Positions 33,348 through 42,234 of a DNA stretch of 64,000 nt are shown in pieces (the stretch's first letter is position 1; the number at the start of each line of letters is the position of its first letter). The translations under genes were made by a program, and so were the position numbers. Source of the DNA: Acinetobacter sp. CS-2 (GTDB lineage: Bacteria; Pseudomonadota; Gammaproteobacteria; Pseudomonadales; Moraxellaceae); NCBI RefSeq assembly GCF_016599715.1, contig NZ_CP067019.1, positions 1,178,001 through 1,242,000 of the forward strand, given 5' to 3'. The notes beneath the pieces were generated by a model. That model searched no databases. It worked only from the letters and a program-made list of their open reading frames with translations, and was not told where the DNA came from.

Positions 33348-34334
33348 ATGAGTAAAGAGTTTGCATGTTCAATTAAACGAATTCGTTTTGACGAAAACTA
33401 TCAGCCAGCAGACAGCACACGTCTGACTACGAATTTTGCCAATTTAGCACGCGGTGAAAGCCGTCAAGAGAATCTGCGCAGAACTTTAGTGATGATCAAT
33501 AACCGTTTTAATAGCTTGGCAGCTATTGATAATCCAAAAGGAGATCGCTATTCACTTGAAATCGATATCATCTCTGCAGAACTAGACGTTGAAGGCAACG
33601 GTAAGACTTTTCCATTCATTGAAATGCTGAAAAGTACGATTACCGACCATAAAACCAATGAACGTATTGAAGGCATGATTGGTAACAGTTTTTCATCTTA
33701 TGTACGTGATTATGACTTTAGCGTTGTATTACCGGCATTGGGCTGTAAAACAGATGAGAAGCCAGAGAACTTTGGTGATTTGCATGGCAAGCTTTATCAA
33801 CACTTAGTCAATTCAGAGATCTTTAAAGCAGAGTTTAAGAAACAGCCTGTGATTTGCCTCAGTGTTTCAACAACAAAAACCTATTACCGTACCGCGAATG
33901 TGCATCCTGTATTAGGGGTGGAATATAAAAATGATGAATATTCACGCACAGATGACTATTTCAAAAAAATGGGCTTACGAGTGCGTTATTTCATGCCTGC
34001 TCATGCAGTTGCACCTTTGGCATTCTACTTTAGCGGTGATTTACTGCGTGACTACACCGATTTTGAGCTCATCAGTGCGATTAGCACCATGGAAACTTTC
34101 CAAAAGATTTACCGTCCTGAAATTTACAATGCCAACTCGAACGCAGGTTTAGTCTATCAGCCAAGTTTGAACTATCAGGATTATTCATTGACGCAAATTG
34201 TCTATGACCGTGTTGAGCGCGGCCAACTGGCAGTTAAACAAGGTCAATGGACTGAAGAAAACTTTATCAAGCCTTATAAAGACATTCTTGAGCAATGGGC
34301 TGCAAGCTATGCCATTGAAAGCCAAGCTGCTTAA
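33348..34334 (+). CDS. mesX: MesX, DUF1852 partner of methionine synthase MesD
   Basis: A 328-aa DUF1852 protein (FACSIKRIRFDENYQPADSTRLTTNFANLARGESRQENL, then ISAELDVEGNGKTFPFIEML and MEGMIGNSFSSYVRDYDF-like). The family, named MesX, is a putative oxygenase-type helper required with the MetE-like protein MesD for methionine synthesis that depends on oxygen but not on methyl-folate; this was described genetically in bacteria including Acinetobacter. No signal peptide or membrane segment. mesD starts 27 nt after its stop, so the pair is one operon. The methyl donor of this system is not known to me. Confidence 0.9.
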   Translation: MSKEFACSIKRIRFDENYQPADSTRLTTNFANLARGESRQENLRRTLVMINNRFNSLAAIDNPKGDRYSLEIDIISAELDVEGNGKTFPFIEMLKSTITDHKTNERIEGMIGNSFSSYVRDYDFSVVLPALGCKTDEKPENFGDLHGKLYQHLVNSEIFKAEFKKQPVICLSVSTTKTYYRTANVHPVLGVEYKNDEYSRTDDYFKKMGLRVRYFMPAHAVAPLAFYFSGDLLRDYTDFELISAISTMETFQKIYRPEIYNANSNAGLVYQPSLNYQDYSLTQIVYDRVERGQLAVKQGQWTEENFIKPYKDILEQWAASYAIESQAA

Positions 34335-34361
34335 TTTATTCAATATAGATGATTACTGATT

Positions 34362-35390
34362 ATGAAAATTTTATTACCGACTTCAACAGCGGGCAGCTTA
34401 CCGAAACCCTCTTGGCTGGCAGAACCTGAAAAACTTTGGTCACCCTGGAAACTGGAAGGTGAACAACTGCTTGAAGCAAAGCGAGATGCTTTAAGTTTGT
34501 CGTTGCATGAACAATTGCAAGCAGGCATTGATATTGTCAGCGATGGTGAACAAACCCGCCAGCACTTTGTGACCACGTTTATTGAACATCTTGAAGGTGT
34601 CGATTTTGAGAAACGTGAAACGGTTCGAATCCGTAATCGTTATGATGCAAGCGTACCTTCAGTGGTGGGTGCAGTATCACGTAAAAAACCGGTGTTCGTG
34701 GAAGATGCAAAGTTTTTGCGCAGTCAAACCCATCAGCCGATTAAATGGGCGTTACCTGGTCCAATGACCATGATTGATACGCTGTATGATGAGCACTATA
34801 AAAGCCGTGAAAAACTGGCTTGGGAATTTGCCAAAATTCTTAATCAAGAAGCTTTGGAATTAGAAGCTGCAGGTGTCGATATCATCCAGTTTGATGAACC
34901 TGCTTTTAATGTGTTCTTTGATGAAGTGAATGATTGGGGCATTGCAACTTTGGAGCGTGCACTTGAAGGTTTGCAATGTGAAACTGCGGTACACATTTGC
35001 TACGGTTACGGCATTAAAGCCAATACCGATTGGAAAAAGACTTTAGGTTCAGAATGGCGTCAATATGAAGAAATTTTTCCTAAATTACAACAGTCTAAAA
35101 TTGATATCGTATCACTGGAATGTCAAAACTCACGTGTGCCGATGGATCTGATTGAACTGATTCGTGGCAAAAAAGTGATGGTCGGGGCGATTGATGTGGC
35201 AATCAATACCATTGAAACCCCAGAACAAGTAGCAGAAACCTTGCGTAAAGCATTGCAATTTGTTGATGCAGACAAGCTGTATCCTTCAACCAATTGCGGT
35301 ATGACACCTTTATCTCGTCAAGTCGCTCGTGGCAAACTTGAAGCATTAAGCGCAGGTGCTGCGATTGTTCGTCAAGAGCTTGGTGCTTAA
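34362..35390 (+). CDS. mesD: MesD, folate-independent core methionine synthase (MetE C-terminal-like)
   Basis: A 342-aa one-domain relative of the catalytic half of MetE; full MetE is about 750 aa and has an extra N-terminal barrel that binds methyl-THF polyglutamate, absent here. The zinc and homocysteine residues are visible: His-x-Cys in AVHICYGYG (about residue 210), Glu in VSLECQNSR and Cys in STNCGMTPLSRQVARGKL near residue 310. The FDEPAF motif (about 178) and DGEQTR (about 66) are also family hallmarks. It methylates homocysteine to methionine together with MesX. A probable flavin reductase follows, consistent with an oxygen- and reductant-dependent route. Confidence 0.9.
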   Translation: MKILLPTSTAGSLPKPSWLAEPEKLWSPWKLEGEQLLEAKRDALSLSLHEQLQAGIDIVSDGEQTRQHFVTTFIEHLEGVDFEKRETVRIRNRYDASVPSVVGAVSRKKPVFVEDAKFLRSQTHQPIKWALPGPMTMIDTLYDEHYKSREKLAWEFAKILNQEALELEAAGVDIIQFDEPAFNVFFDEVNDWGIATLERALEGLQCETAVHICYGYGIKANTDWKKTLGSEWRQYEEIFPKLQQSKIDIVSLECQNSRVPMDLIELIRGKKVMVGAIDVAINTIETPEQVAETLRKALQFVDADKLYPSTNCGMTPLSRQVARGKLEALSAGAAIVRQELGA

Positions 35391-35487
35391 CACGAAGTGT
35401 GGCTAAACCAGAGCAGGGCGAATGATCCCTAGATCATTTGCCATACTTGAGTCTAGGTACGTCATAAATACATTTGAGATAGAAGAT

Positions 35488-35982
35488 ATGATTGAAGCAA
35501 CTGACTTTAGAAATGCAATGTCCTTGTTAACCACTGCTGTGAATGTAATCACAACACAAGGTACGGCAGGGATGCATGGCTTTACTGCATCAGCCGTATG
35601 CAGTGTGACCGATACACCGCCCTCATTGCTGGTCTGTATGAATCAATCCTCTCGCTCACATGCACATTTTATTGAAAATAAAGTGCTATCAGTCAATGTG
35701 CTCAGCACACAGCATGAACACATCTCTAATGCATTTGCCTCAAGCAAATTCAATTCTGAAGATCGCTTCAAATTTGGTGATTGGACTACACTCGAAACAG
35801 GATCACCTGTGTTAGAAGATGCTTTGGTGAGTTTTGATTGTCAGATTGAAGATATTCAAAACGTCGGTACACATAGCATTTTCTTATGTCGTGTCTTAGC
35901 GATTAAACAAAGTCAGCAAGAGGAAAGCCTGGTCTATTTTAACCGCGCTTATCATCAAGTCGGTCAATTAGAAATGGCTTAA
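35488..35982 (+). CDS. Flavin reductase of the MesX/MesD operon
   Basis: A 164-aa flavin reductase-like protein (FMN-binding split barrel). ATG 35488 is chosen: AGAAG lies just upstream and the protein then starts MIEATDFRNAMSLLTTAVNVITTQG as in HpaC/NtaB-type reductases; the longer start at 35422 adds an unlike leader. Further motifs are GFTASAVCSVTDTPPSLLVCMNQSSRSH and the late GTHSIFLCRVL and YFNRAYHQV. It makes reduced FMN or FAD for a partner oxygenase; MesX is the natural candidate, the NtaA-type enzyme at 24320 another. It follows mesD by 97 nt. Confidence 0.87.
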   Translation: MIEATDFRNAMSLLTTAVNVITTQGTAGMHGFTASAVCSVTDTPPSLLVCMNQSSRSHAHFIENKVLSVNVLSTQHEHISNAFASSKFNSEDRFKFGDWTTLETGSPVLEDALVSFDCQIEDIQNVGTHSIFLCRVLAIKQSQQEESLVYFNRAYHQVGQLEMA

Positions 35983-36026
35983 CCGTCCATTGCTTTAATA
36001 CTCCATTCTTTAAAAGTCAGCATATC

Positions 36027-36827
36027 GTGGAACTTATTATTTTTTTAGCCATTGGGGCGCTTGCCGGATTTGCAGCAGGGCTCTTTGGTGTGGGTGGTGG
36101 AACAATTATTGTCCCGCTCTTATTTATTGTCTTTACCCAAATGGGTTACAGTGCTGACGTCATTATGCATTTGGCCTTAGGCACTTCTTTGGCAACCATT
36201 GTGGTTACCTCGATCAGCTCATTGATGGCTCACCATAAGAATGGCGCAGTCATATGGCCTGTATTTAAAAATCTCGCACCAGGAATGGTGATAGGAGGCT
36301 TTGTTGGGGCCGGAATTGCAGGATTACTTTCTGGAATTCATCTTCAGCTGATTGTTGGCGTATTTTTGCTTTGGGTGGCTTACACCATGTTTACAGGTTC
36401 CAGAAAAGTGGTAGATACCCATAAAGTACTGCCTTCATCGCCTAAACAAGTAGGTGCAGGCGCTGGGATTGGTGTAGCTTCTGCAATTTTCGGTATCGGC
36501 GGTGGCAGCTTAACTGTGCCTTATTTAAATCATTATGGTGTAGTCATGCAAAAAGCGGTTGGAACCTCAGCTGCATGTGGTTTACCCATTGCGATTGCTG
36601 GTGCTTTAGGATTTATGATTTTTGGTATGAATGCCCACGCCGCTGTGCCCAATAGTATTGGCTTTGTACATATTTATGCCTTTTTAGGCATTAGCCTGAT
36701 GAGTTTCTTTACAGCAAAATTTGGTGCAAAAGCAGCACATGCATTATCACCACAAATGCTGAAAAAATGTTTTGCCATATTGCTGTTTATCGTTGGATGT
36801 TTTTTCCTTTTTAAAGGACTGCGTTGA
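36027..36827 (+). CDS. TauE/SafE-family sulfite/anion exporter
   Basis: A 266-aa inner-membrane protein with about eight hydrophobic helices. GTG 36027 is the start (MELIIFLAIGALAGFAAGLFGVGGGTIIVPLL). Both TauE/SafE repeats carry the Gly-rich hairpin: GVGGGTIIVPLL near residue 22 and GIGGGSLTVPYL near residue 160. Such carriers export sulfite or organosulfur acids. Here, 44 nt after the flavin reductase, it may remove sulfite formed when organosulfur compounds are split, or move a sulfur substrate for the MesX/MesD route. A terminator follows at 36857. Confidence 0.87.
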   Translation: MELIIFLAIGALAGFAAGLFGVGGGTIIVPLLFIVFTQMGYSADVIMHLALGTSLATIVVTSISSLMAHHKNGAVIWPVFKNLAPGMVIGGFVGAGIAGLLSGIHLQLIVGVFLLWVAYTMFTGSRKVVDTHKVLPSSPKQVGAGAGIGVASAIFGIGGGSLTVPYLNHYGVVMQKAVGTSAACGLPIAIAGALGFMIFGMNAHAAVPNSIGFVHIYAFLGISLMSFFTAKFGAKAAHALSPQMLKKCFAILLFIVGCFFLFKGLR

Positions 36828-36856
36828 AACATATTCAATCTTCAGTATGATGAAAA

Positions 36857-36876
36857 AGCCCATGGAATATGGGCTT
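36857..36876 (+). terminator. Terminator of the mesX-mesD operon
   Basis: AGCCCAT (36857-36863) and ATGGGCT (36869-36875) with preceding A run and weak T tail, 30 nt after the TauE/SafE-type gene. Confidence 0.65.
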
Positions 36877-37920
36877 CTGTATTTTTGCAATAGCTAGAAT
36901 GATTGTCTGAGACGCAGTTGTCTTACTCGGACTGAGGTAACTGATTGTTGAGTCATAAGTATCATTGAACAGCCAGAATGAAATTTGACTTGCTGAAACA
37001 AGGACGAAATGTGCTGAAAACAAAAAATAATTTCACAAAATAGTAGGCAGGATTGCTATGTACTTTATACAAAATGATTTAACCCATTTTTGTATGAATC
37101 TGATAAGCAAATTCGTGCCATTTGACCAATCAAATCTAAGAAATATGGGGAAAATTTAGATGAAATTTTAAAAGTGAAAGGACGGAAATTTTATATTTAT
37201 TGATTCTACAGACTTTACTACTGTGCTTGAACATCCGGGGTATTCTGAAGGACAAGACGTCATTGTGATTCCCAGAATCCGTATTGCAGATAAAACAGCC
37301 GGATTTCTTTCAGTAGATGGAAAAGCTTGTCAGGCAATATTGGGTACAGAATTCGTTGCCGTGAGCGTATTTACTATCATTGGGCTAAAAATAGCAGAGA
37401 TAAACTATTAGATACGAACTAATATGAAAACAGGATTTATTATCCACGCATTTATAAAATATACAATAATAGTTTCTTTGAATTGTTGTGTATAAATGTT
37501 GAGCAGGGTTGCCTATTTCATTTTCGAGTTTTATATTAAAAATACAGTAGGTCGAGAGACGCTACAAAGTGGTTGGACGGATCAATGACAGCTTGTTGAG
37601 CTTGCAACCTTCGGGTTGAAGCAAAAAATCAGCACTAGCCTTCCAACATAAAAGCCCGCAGTAATGCGGGCTTTCTTATTTTAGGGCTAAAAAAATTTCC
37701 AATGGACCAATACTCTAGAATTTATTTTAGATAATTGAAGAAATTGATCGAGGCGATTTATTATAAAAATTAAACGTTTTCTAAATAACATGTTTAAGAG
37801 AAATATCATCTATTTGTTTATAAAAAATTACATTGCCAAAAAATCTAACATCTCTAAATTATGAATAAATAAAATTTATGCTATAAAAAGTTTATTTAAA
37901 TAAAGAGAGCAGGGAATAAT
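36877..37920. other. One-kilobase gene-poor stretch with a candidate sRNA
   Basis: No convincing protein gene. A short frame at 37223-37411 lacks a ribosome site and coding features. The right part (about 37545-37675) looks like a structured RNA with a terminator and is listed separately. Confidence 0.5.
37545..37676 (+). ncRNA. Candidate small RNA with UUCG hairpin and terminator
   Basis: A -10-like TACAGT at about 37543 is followed by about 130 nt without an ORF. A hairpin CAACC-TTCG-GGTTG (37605-37618) is extended by GCTT/AAGC (37600-37622); the C(UUCG)G tetraloop is an unusually stable RNA signature. It ends in an intrinsic terminator AAAGCCCGCA / TGCGGGCTTT (37651-37660, 37665-37674). 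I do not recognise the family. Confidence 0.45.
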
Positions 37921-38139
37921 ATGAGCCAATTAATAGAGATAAAGGTTAAAGACCAATTTAGCAATATTCATGCAGTACAGGCATTATTACAGACAATTCC
38001 GGAAAATTCAGCTTTGCATAAACTCTCATTATTTCAAAAGATCGAACATATCGTGGTCAAAGGTGAAATTATTCGTCCAAGTATTGAACTGCTTTTTGAA
38101 AGCCGTATTTCCACGAGCATTTACCGTATCATTGAATAA
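37921..38139 (+). CDS. Small unknown protein
   Basis: A 72-aa protein with a good ribosome site (AGCAGGGA about 8 nt upstream) and its own terminator. The sequence (SQLIEIKVKDQFSNIHAVQALLQTIPENSALHKLSLFQKIEHIVVKGEIIRP) suggests an alpha/beta mini-fold; soluble, no Cys. No family recognised. Confidence 0.6.
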   Translation: MSQLIEIKVKDQFSNIHAVQALLQTIPENSALHKLSLFQKIEHIVVKGEIIRPSIELLFESRISTSIYRIIE

Positions 38140-38151
38140 TGAAAGTATGAT

Positions 38152-38179
38152 AAAAACTCACTATTAAAGGTGAGTTTTT
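38152..38179 (+). terminator. Terminator of the 72-aa gene
   Basis: AAAAACTCA (38152-38160) and TGAGTTTTT (38171-38179) with a 10-nt loop; T run on both strands, so it could act bidirectionally. Confidence 0.75.
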
Positions 38180-38235
38180 ATAAAAAGTAAAAAAATGATT
38201 AAAAATAATCAATACATGGCGTTACAGAGCAATAT

Positions 38236-38586
38236 TTAAATCAAACTAAGTTCGACGTCATATTTATTAAACTCTTCTATCAGGTTTTCAATGACTTTGA
38301 TTCCAATCGCATCACTACAACTGAATATTTCATCCTTACCTTGAGCACTGTTATAACAGATGATTTGCTGGATTAACCAGCGATTTTCAATTTCTGTTTG
38401 ATCAATAATGATTCGAACAGGTTGCAGGTTTTCACTGACTTGGCGTGGTAACACACTGGTAATCGCAAGTTGGATATGGGTCAGATCTTCTCTAGGACTC
38501 AAAAATGTTATTACCCAATTACCTATTTTTTTTAAGTATACGGGATGGTCTGCCGGATGAAATTCTAAATAATGTAAGGATGTCAT
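38236..38586 (-). CDS. Unknown 116-aa protein
   Basis: A soluble 116-aa protein (LHYLEFHPADHPVYLKKIGNWVITFLSPREDLTHIQLAITSVLP, then IIIDQTEIENRWLIQQIICYN). Alternating strands and a central amphipathic helix suggest a small alpha/beta fold. No signal peptide, no catalytic signature, no family recognised. Monocistronic; convergent with the 72-aa gene and sharing its terminator region. Confidence 0.6.
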   Translation of the reverse strand: MTSLHYLEFHPADHPVYLKKIGNWVITFLSPREDLTHIQLAITSVLPRQVSENLQPVRIIIDQTEIENRWLIQQIICYNSAQGKDEIFSCSDAIGIKVIENLIEEFNKYDVELSLI

Positions 38587-38801
38587 CGTGAATTCCCCTG
38601 AAATAGTTAATATATGCGGTTTTTAGCAATACTTTACCATTCAGCTAAGGTCGTATTTAGAATCACGCCATGGGTTCTTGTTTAATCTAGTTATTGTGTA
38701 ATAAATCCAATCTTATTGTTTTATAAGTATAAAAATAAATATGTCTTAGATAGCTAAGACCTTAAATAAATAATGAAACATAAAAAAACTCTTAAGCTTG
38801 A

Positions 38802-39428
38802 TCAGCTTGGAAGCTTCTTTAGAGAAAAATTGATCTGATTGAGGTAGCAGTTTAATTCCTGTGGAGTAATGCGGCTTTCCTGTAAGGTGGTAATCCATTG
38901 CATCTGGCACTGTTTTAAACTGCGTAAATCGTCAGCAGACAGAATACGGCTAATCAGCTGTTTTGCCATTAAACCGCAATGACGTTGCAGCAGTTCAGCC
39001 ATGAATTGCTTGACCTGTTCAAAATCAAGGATTTCTAGCGTTGTTTGAACTTCATTTTGACAGGATGCCTGCTCAGCTTTTTCATCCGTGATTGAAGATG
39101 GGGAAATGCTGGGAACAACAATCTCTTCGGCAGAGTGATCCTTAAGTTGAGTGCTGTGCAGCGCAGGGCTGGTTTTAATTTCTGTATCTAGGTTGTCGGA
39201 TGTCAAGGGTGTTTCAATGGACGGGTTAGCCGCACGGCTGATCAGTCCCATTTCCAGCAACTGTTCGAGTAATTCGGGTGGCGCGATACGATGCCTGAAT
39301 TGTTCAGAAAGCAGGTCAAAATCATCGGTGCCAATCAATAGTAATAGTCTGCGCTGACGAGCATTCAGATTCATTGAACGCTGTTTTAAACTTTCAATGC
39401 CTAAATCAGTTTTATGAAATTGAGTCAT
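38802..39428 (-). CDS. Unknown 208-aa regulator-like protein
   Basis: Two helical parts joined by a polar, Ser/Thr-rich linker (about residues 70-125). The N-terminal part (KTDLGIESLKQRSMNLNARQRRLLLLIGTDDFDLLSEQFRHRIAPPELLEQLLEMGLI) has the look of a winged-helix segment such as accompanies bacterial signalling proteins. The C-terminal part (LDFEQVKQFMAELLQRHCGLMAKQLISRILSADDLRSLKQC) is a helical bundle. No family assigned. It is a single gene on the minus strand, 86 nt from the exonuclease gene. Confidence 0.55.
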   Translation of the reverse strand: MTQFHKTDLGIESLKQRSMNLNARQRRLLLLIGTDDFDLLSEQFRHRIAPPELLEQLLEMGLISRAANPSIETPLTSDNLDTEIKTSPALHSTQLKDHSAEEIVVPSISPSSITDEKAEQASCQNEVQTTLEILDFEQVKQFMAELLQRHCGLMAKQLISRILSADDLRSLKQCQMQWITTLQESRITPQELNCYLNQINFSLKKLPS

Positions 39429-39513
39429 GCTTTAATTTACGTTGCAATAAATTAAGGCTGATTGTAGGGAGGAATCATGACAGGAATATTAAATAATATT
39501 ACAAATCATTATA

Positions 39514-40212
39514 TTACAGGGTAACAATACTGGTTTTCTCTAGAGCCTTGCGCAAATAAGGGTCCAGATCTTCCTGACGAAGCAGCCATTGCATATAGTC
39601 TGCAGGTAAATCTGCTATTGCTGTGCCTCGGTGCTTGCCAAAATTAATGGTTCGAGGAATACGCGCGTCTTCCGATGCCAGATAAAGCTCTTCAATATTT
39701 TGAATGTTTAAATGATGGATTTCATGCATTAAAATATTGGCGGTTAAGATAATATCCATATCGGCACGATGTGCTTTTTTAATCATTTCACGGGCTTTTT
39801 CACTGCCTTTGCTGATCATATAAATAAGGGCAGAAATATTGTGAGCTTCGGCATCCGGCCAGACTAAACGTGCCAGGGCAAGGGTACAAATGGCTTTGAT
39901 CTTGCTGGTATCTACACCGCATTTCTCAATGGCACGAATATCATAATCAATATTGTGACCAATAATGTACGTGGTTTCCTGTGGAAGGCTGAAAGTCGTG
40001 TAGTGAGGCTGACCCACCAGCTCGGATTCCAGAATATGATGCACTGCCATGGCTGCATACGAAATCGGTTCATCGACACTATAAAGCTGGTCGAAAATTT
40101 CGCTCTTGTCTAAGGAAAGTTTGCTGTCATGAATTTGGATGGGTGCATAAGCAATCTCAATCGGCTGTCCATTTAAAGTATGGGTTTCGGTATCGAGAAT
40201 AATTGCTTGCAT
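39514..40212 (-). CDS. DnaQ-like 3'-5' exonuclease with DUF3820 tail
   Basis: A 232-aa DEDDh-type exonuclease. The acidic motifs are Exo I LDTETHTLNG (Asp7, Glu9), Exo II HNIDYDIRAIEK (about residue 95) and Exo III HRADMDI (about residue 145). The last 60 residues are a DUF3820 module (RTINFGKHRGTAIADLPADYMQWLLRQEDLDPYLRKAL). This combination is known from exodeoxyribonuclease X-like proteins that trim ssDNA 3' ends during repair. Length is normal for the class; all metal ligands are present. Confidence 0.85.
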   Translation of the reverse strand: MQAIILDTETHTLNGQPIEIAYAPIQIHDSKLSLDKSEIFDQLYSVDEPISYAAMAVHHILESELVGQPHYTTFSLPQETTYIIGHNIDYDIRAIEKCGVDTSKIKAICTLALARLVWPDAEAHNISALIYMISKGSEKAREMIKKAHRADMDIILTANILMHEIHHLNIQNIEELYLASEDARIPRTINFGKHRGTAIADLPADYMQWLLRQEDLDPYLRKALEKTSIVTL

Positions 40213-40829
40213 GACAGATCCATAACTGTTGCGATTGTTTGAGTCAATTTACCATTTTCAAAGATACCGATACAAACTGAAAATAGGCTCTTTTCCCTGT
40301 TCATGCTGATTTTTGTACCGGACTGCTGGTTAAATACACTGCTTCGAAAGCATCACTCGAAATACAGGCTTGAGATGGATATCAGGATAGCCAGTCATGT
40401 TGATCAATGCTTATTTGATAAATCGTAAGCGTACCTTTGGGTTTCTGTTTAATGAATTCACTAATCTGTACGCTATCGCTTAGATGACGGCTTTTATAGG
40501 TCAGTTTTGTTGATTAGTTATCGGTGCCGCATAAGAAGTGACCACTTTGCTCACGATTTTTTTAATACTTCTATAGCCTAACTCCACGCAAGCCTGGAAT
40601 CAGACAAATAAAAGCAGACATATTTTGTTAAATTAATAGTGTTTGATATTTGTAAAAGTAAAAAAATAAAATTTATAAAAATCATTAATTTGTATTAATA
40701 AGAATTCGGTTTCTTTTTAAATTTTTTATTTGATGTTAAATCGCATTGTTCAAATATTAAATAAAGGTAATAGTTTGTATTCATAATTACTTAAATCATC
40801 AAAATAAAAAGATATAAGGAAATGCAAAA
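40213..40829. other. Intergenic region, no gene seen
   Basis: About 600 bp, AT-rich towards the right, with the promoter of the lipoprotein gene expected near 40780. A ribosome site AAGGAAATG precedes ATG 40830. No RNA or repeat recognised. Confidence 0.45.
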
Positions 40830-42080
40830 ATGAAAAAAACATTATTAACGGTGTTTATCAGTAGTTCAGTCATCCTTTTAACAGCGTGTGGAAGTGGAAA
40901 TGGTGATTCGGTCTTCAATAGTCCAAATAATGGAATTCCGGTCAATGATATTCAGAACCCGGTCGTTTCTACTCCTACGCCTTATACCGAAACAAATATG
41001 ACTAGTGTGGCGGGTGAAAGCGTAGTGATGACTTATAAAATGTTGGGGGTGAACAGTAAGCAAGTTCAAGCAACTGCATTGATCTTTACACCGAAAACAG
41101 CGGCACCTGCAAAAGGCTGGCCAATTGTGGTCTGGGCGCATGGTACGACTGGTGTGGCAGATCAATGTGCACCGAGTCGAAATGCATTGAATATATATAT
41201 TCAAGCAATGATTGCTCAACTTTTAACTGCGGGTTATGTGGTGGTTGCTCCTGATTATGAAGGTTTGGGAGAACCAAATGGTAATGAGCTTCATCCTTTC
41301 TTGAATGTAAAAAGCGAGGCCTATTCTATTACGGATGCGGTTGTTGCTGCGCGCCATTATTTGGGGACAAAAGCATCCAACCAATGGATGGCAGTAGGAC
41401 ATTCACAAGGTGGACAAGCCGCCTTAGGTGCGGCTCAATATGCTTCACGCGCCTCTAACTTGGTCTATAAAGGAACAGTAGCCCTAGCTCCAGCTTCTAA
41501 CCTTGCGCTTATTTTGACAGCAGGGGAAAGTGCTGCGGGAAAAGAAACCGACCTGAATAAAAAAATTAAAACGTTGTCATCTTTGGATGCATTTACTGCA
41601 TTAATTACAGCAGGACTGCGCAATCCTCATCCTGATTTGCAATATAGTCAGGTTTTTAAGTCTCCTACGGATAATATTGCGAAAAATGCAGAAATTGATT
41701 GCTATGATCAGTTAGAGCAGAAATTTATTAAAGGGATGGATGATTACGTGGCAACAGCGGGTTCAGTCAATATAAATAATTATCCGCGTACTCAAATGAA
41801 TTTTATGGGTATTCCTGTAGTTAAAACCTTTTTGGAAAAAGATTCGCAGCCACTTCAGGTTAAAGTCTCAACGCCAGTGATTATTTATCAGGGATCACTG
41901 GACCCTACCGTTCCCAAACAAGTGACTGACGTACTTTATTCTTCAGCGATACAACAAAACACCAATATCCGTTATTTGACCGATGAATCAGCTGCAACGA
42001 AATGGGATCATGGAACGGTCTATGCTTTAAATATTCCTAATATTATTGCAGATGTAAAATCTCTAATGCCAATTCAGTAA
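40830..42080 (+). CDS. Secreted lipase-like alpha/beta hydrolase lipoprotein
   Basis: A 416-aa exported lipoprotein. The signal peptide ends in a lipobox LLTAC (Cys at residue 20), so it is anchored in a membrane facing the periplasm or outside. After a polar linker comes an alpha/beta hydrolase domain of the secretory-lipase type: WPIVVWAHGTTGVADQCAPS (oxyanion region, about residue 100), VVAPDYEGLG, and the nucleophile elbow GHSQGGQAAL (Ser about residue 190). Late residues likely complete the triad: Asp in YQGSLDPTVP and His in WDHGTVY. Likely substrates are esters or triglycerides. Monocistronic with its own terminator. Confidence 0.82.
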   Translation: MKKTLLTVFISSSVILLTACGSGNGDSVFNSPNNGIPVNDIQNPVVSTPTPYTETNMTSVAGESVVMTYKMLGVNSKQVQATALIFTPKTAAPAKGWPIVVWAHGTTGVADQCAPSRNALNIYIQAMIAQLLTAGYVVVAPDYEGLGEPNGNELHPFLNVKSEAYSITDAVVAARHYLGTKASNQWMAVGHSQGGQAALGAAQYASRASNLVYKGTVALAPASNLALILTAGESAAGKETDLNKKIKTLSSLDAFTALITAGLRNPHPDLQYSQVFKSPTDNIAKNAEIDCYDQLEQKFIKGMDDYVATAGSVNINNYPRTQMNFMGIPVVKTFLEKDSQPLQVKVSTPVIIYQGSLDPTVPKQVTDVLYSSAIQQNTNIRYLTDESAATKWDHGTVYALNIPNIIADVKSLMPIQ

Positions 42081-42096
42081 TTTGTTTTGACTATAT

Positions 42097-42129
42097 ATGC
42101 TCATGTTTTTTAATCATGAGCATTTTTTT
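42097..42129 (+). terminator. Terminator of the lipase-like gene
   Basis: ATGCTCATG (42097-42105) and CATGAGCAT (42115-42123) followed by seven T. Confidence 0.85.
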
Positions 42130-42176
42130 ATTTAAAACTGAGTAAAGTTCATTCTCAACATTTATAAACTTCATGC

Positions 42177-42182
42177 TACAAT
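42177..42182 (+). promoter_or_regulatory. Probable -10 element of glyA
   Basis: TACAAT, about 50 nt before ATG 42235, with TTCTCA about 18 nt further upstream as a weak -35. A purine-regulator box was not recognised. Confidence 0.45.
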
Positions 42183-42234
42183 ACGCGCCAATCTTAGCAC
42201 GGCTTAAAAGCCCTAATTTAATAGGACCTCGCTA

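Noticed and set aside
37223..37411. 62-aa ORF in the gap before the candidate sRNA
   Set aside because: No ribosome site, no recognisable domain; likely chance frame or an unidentifiable remnant.
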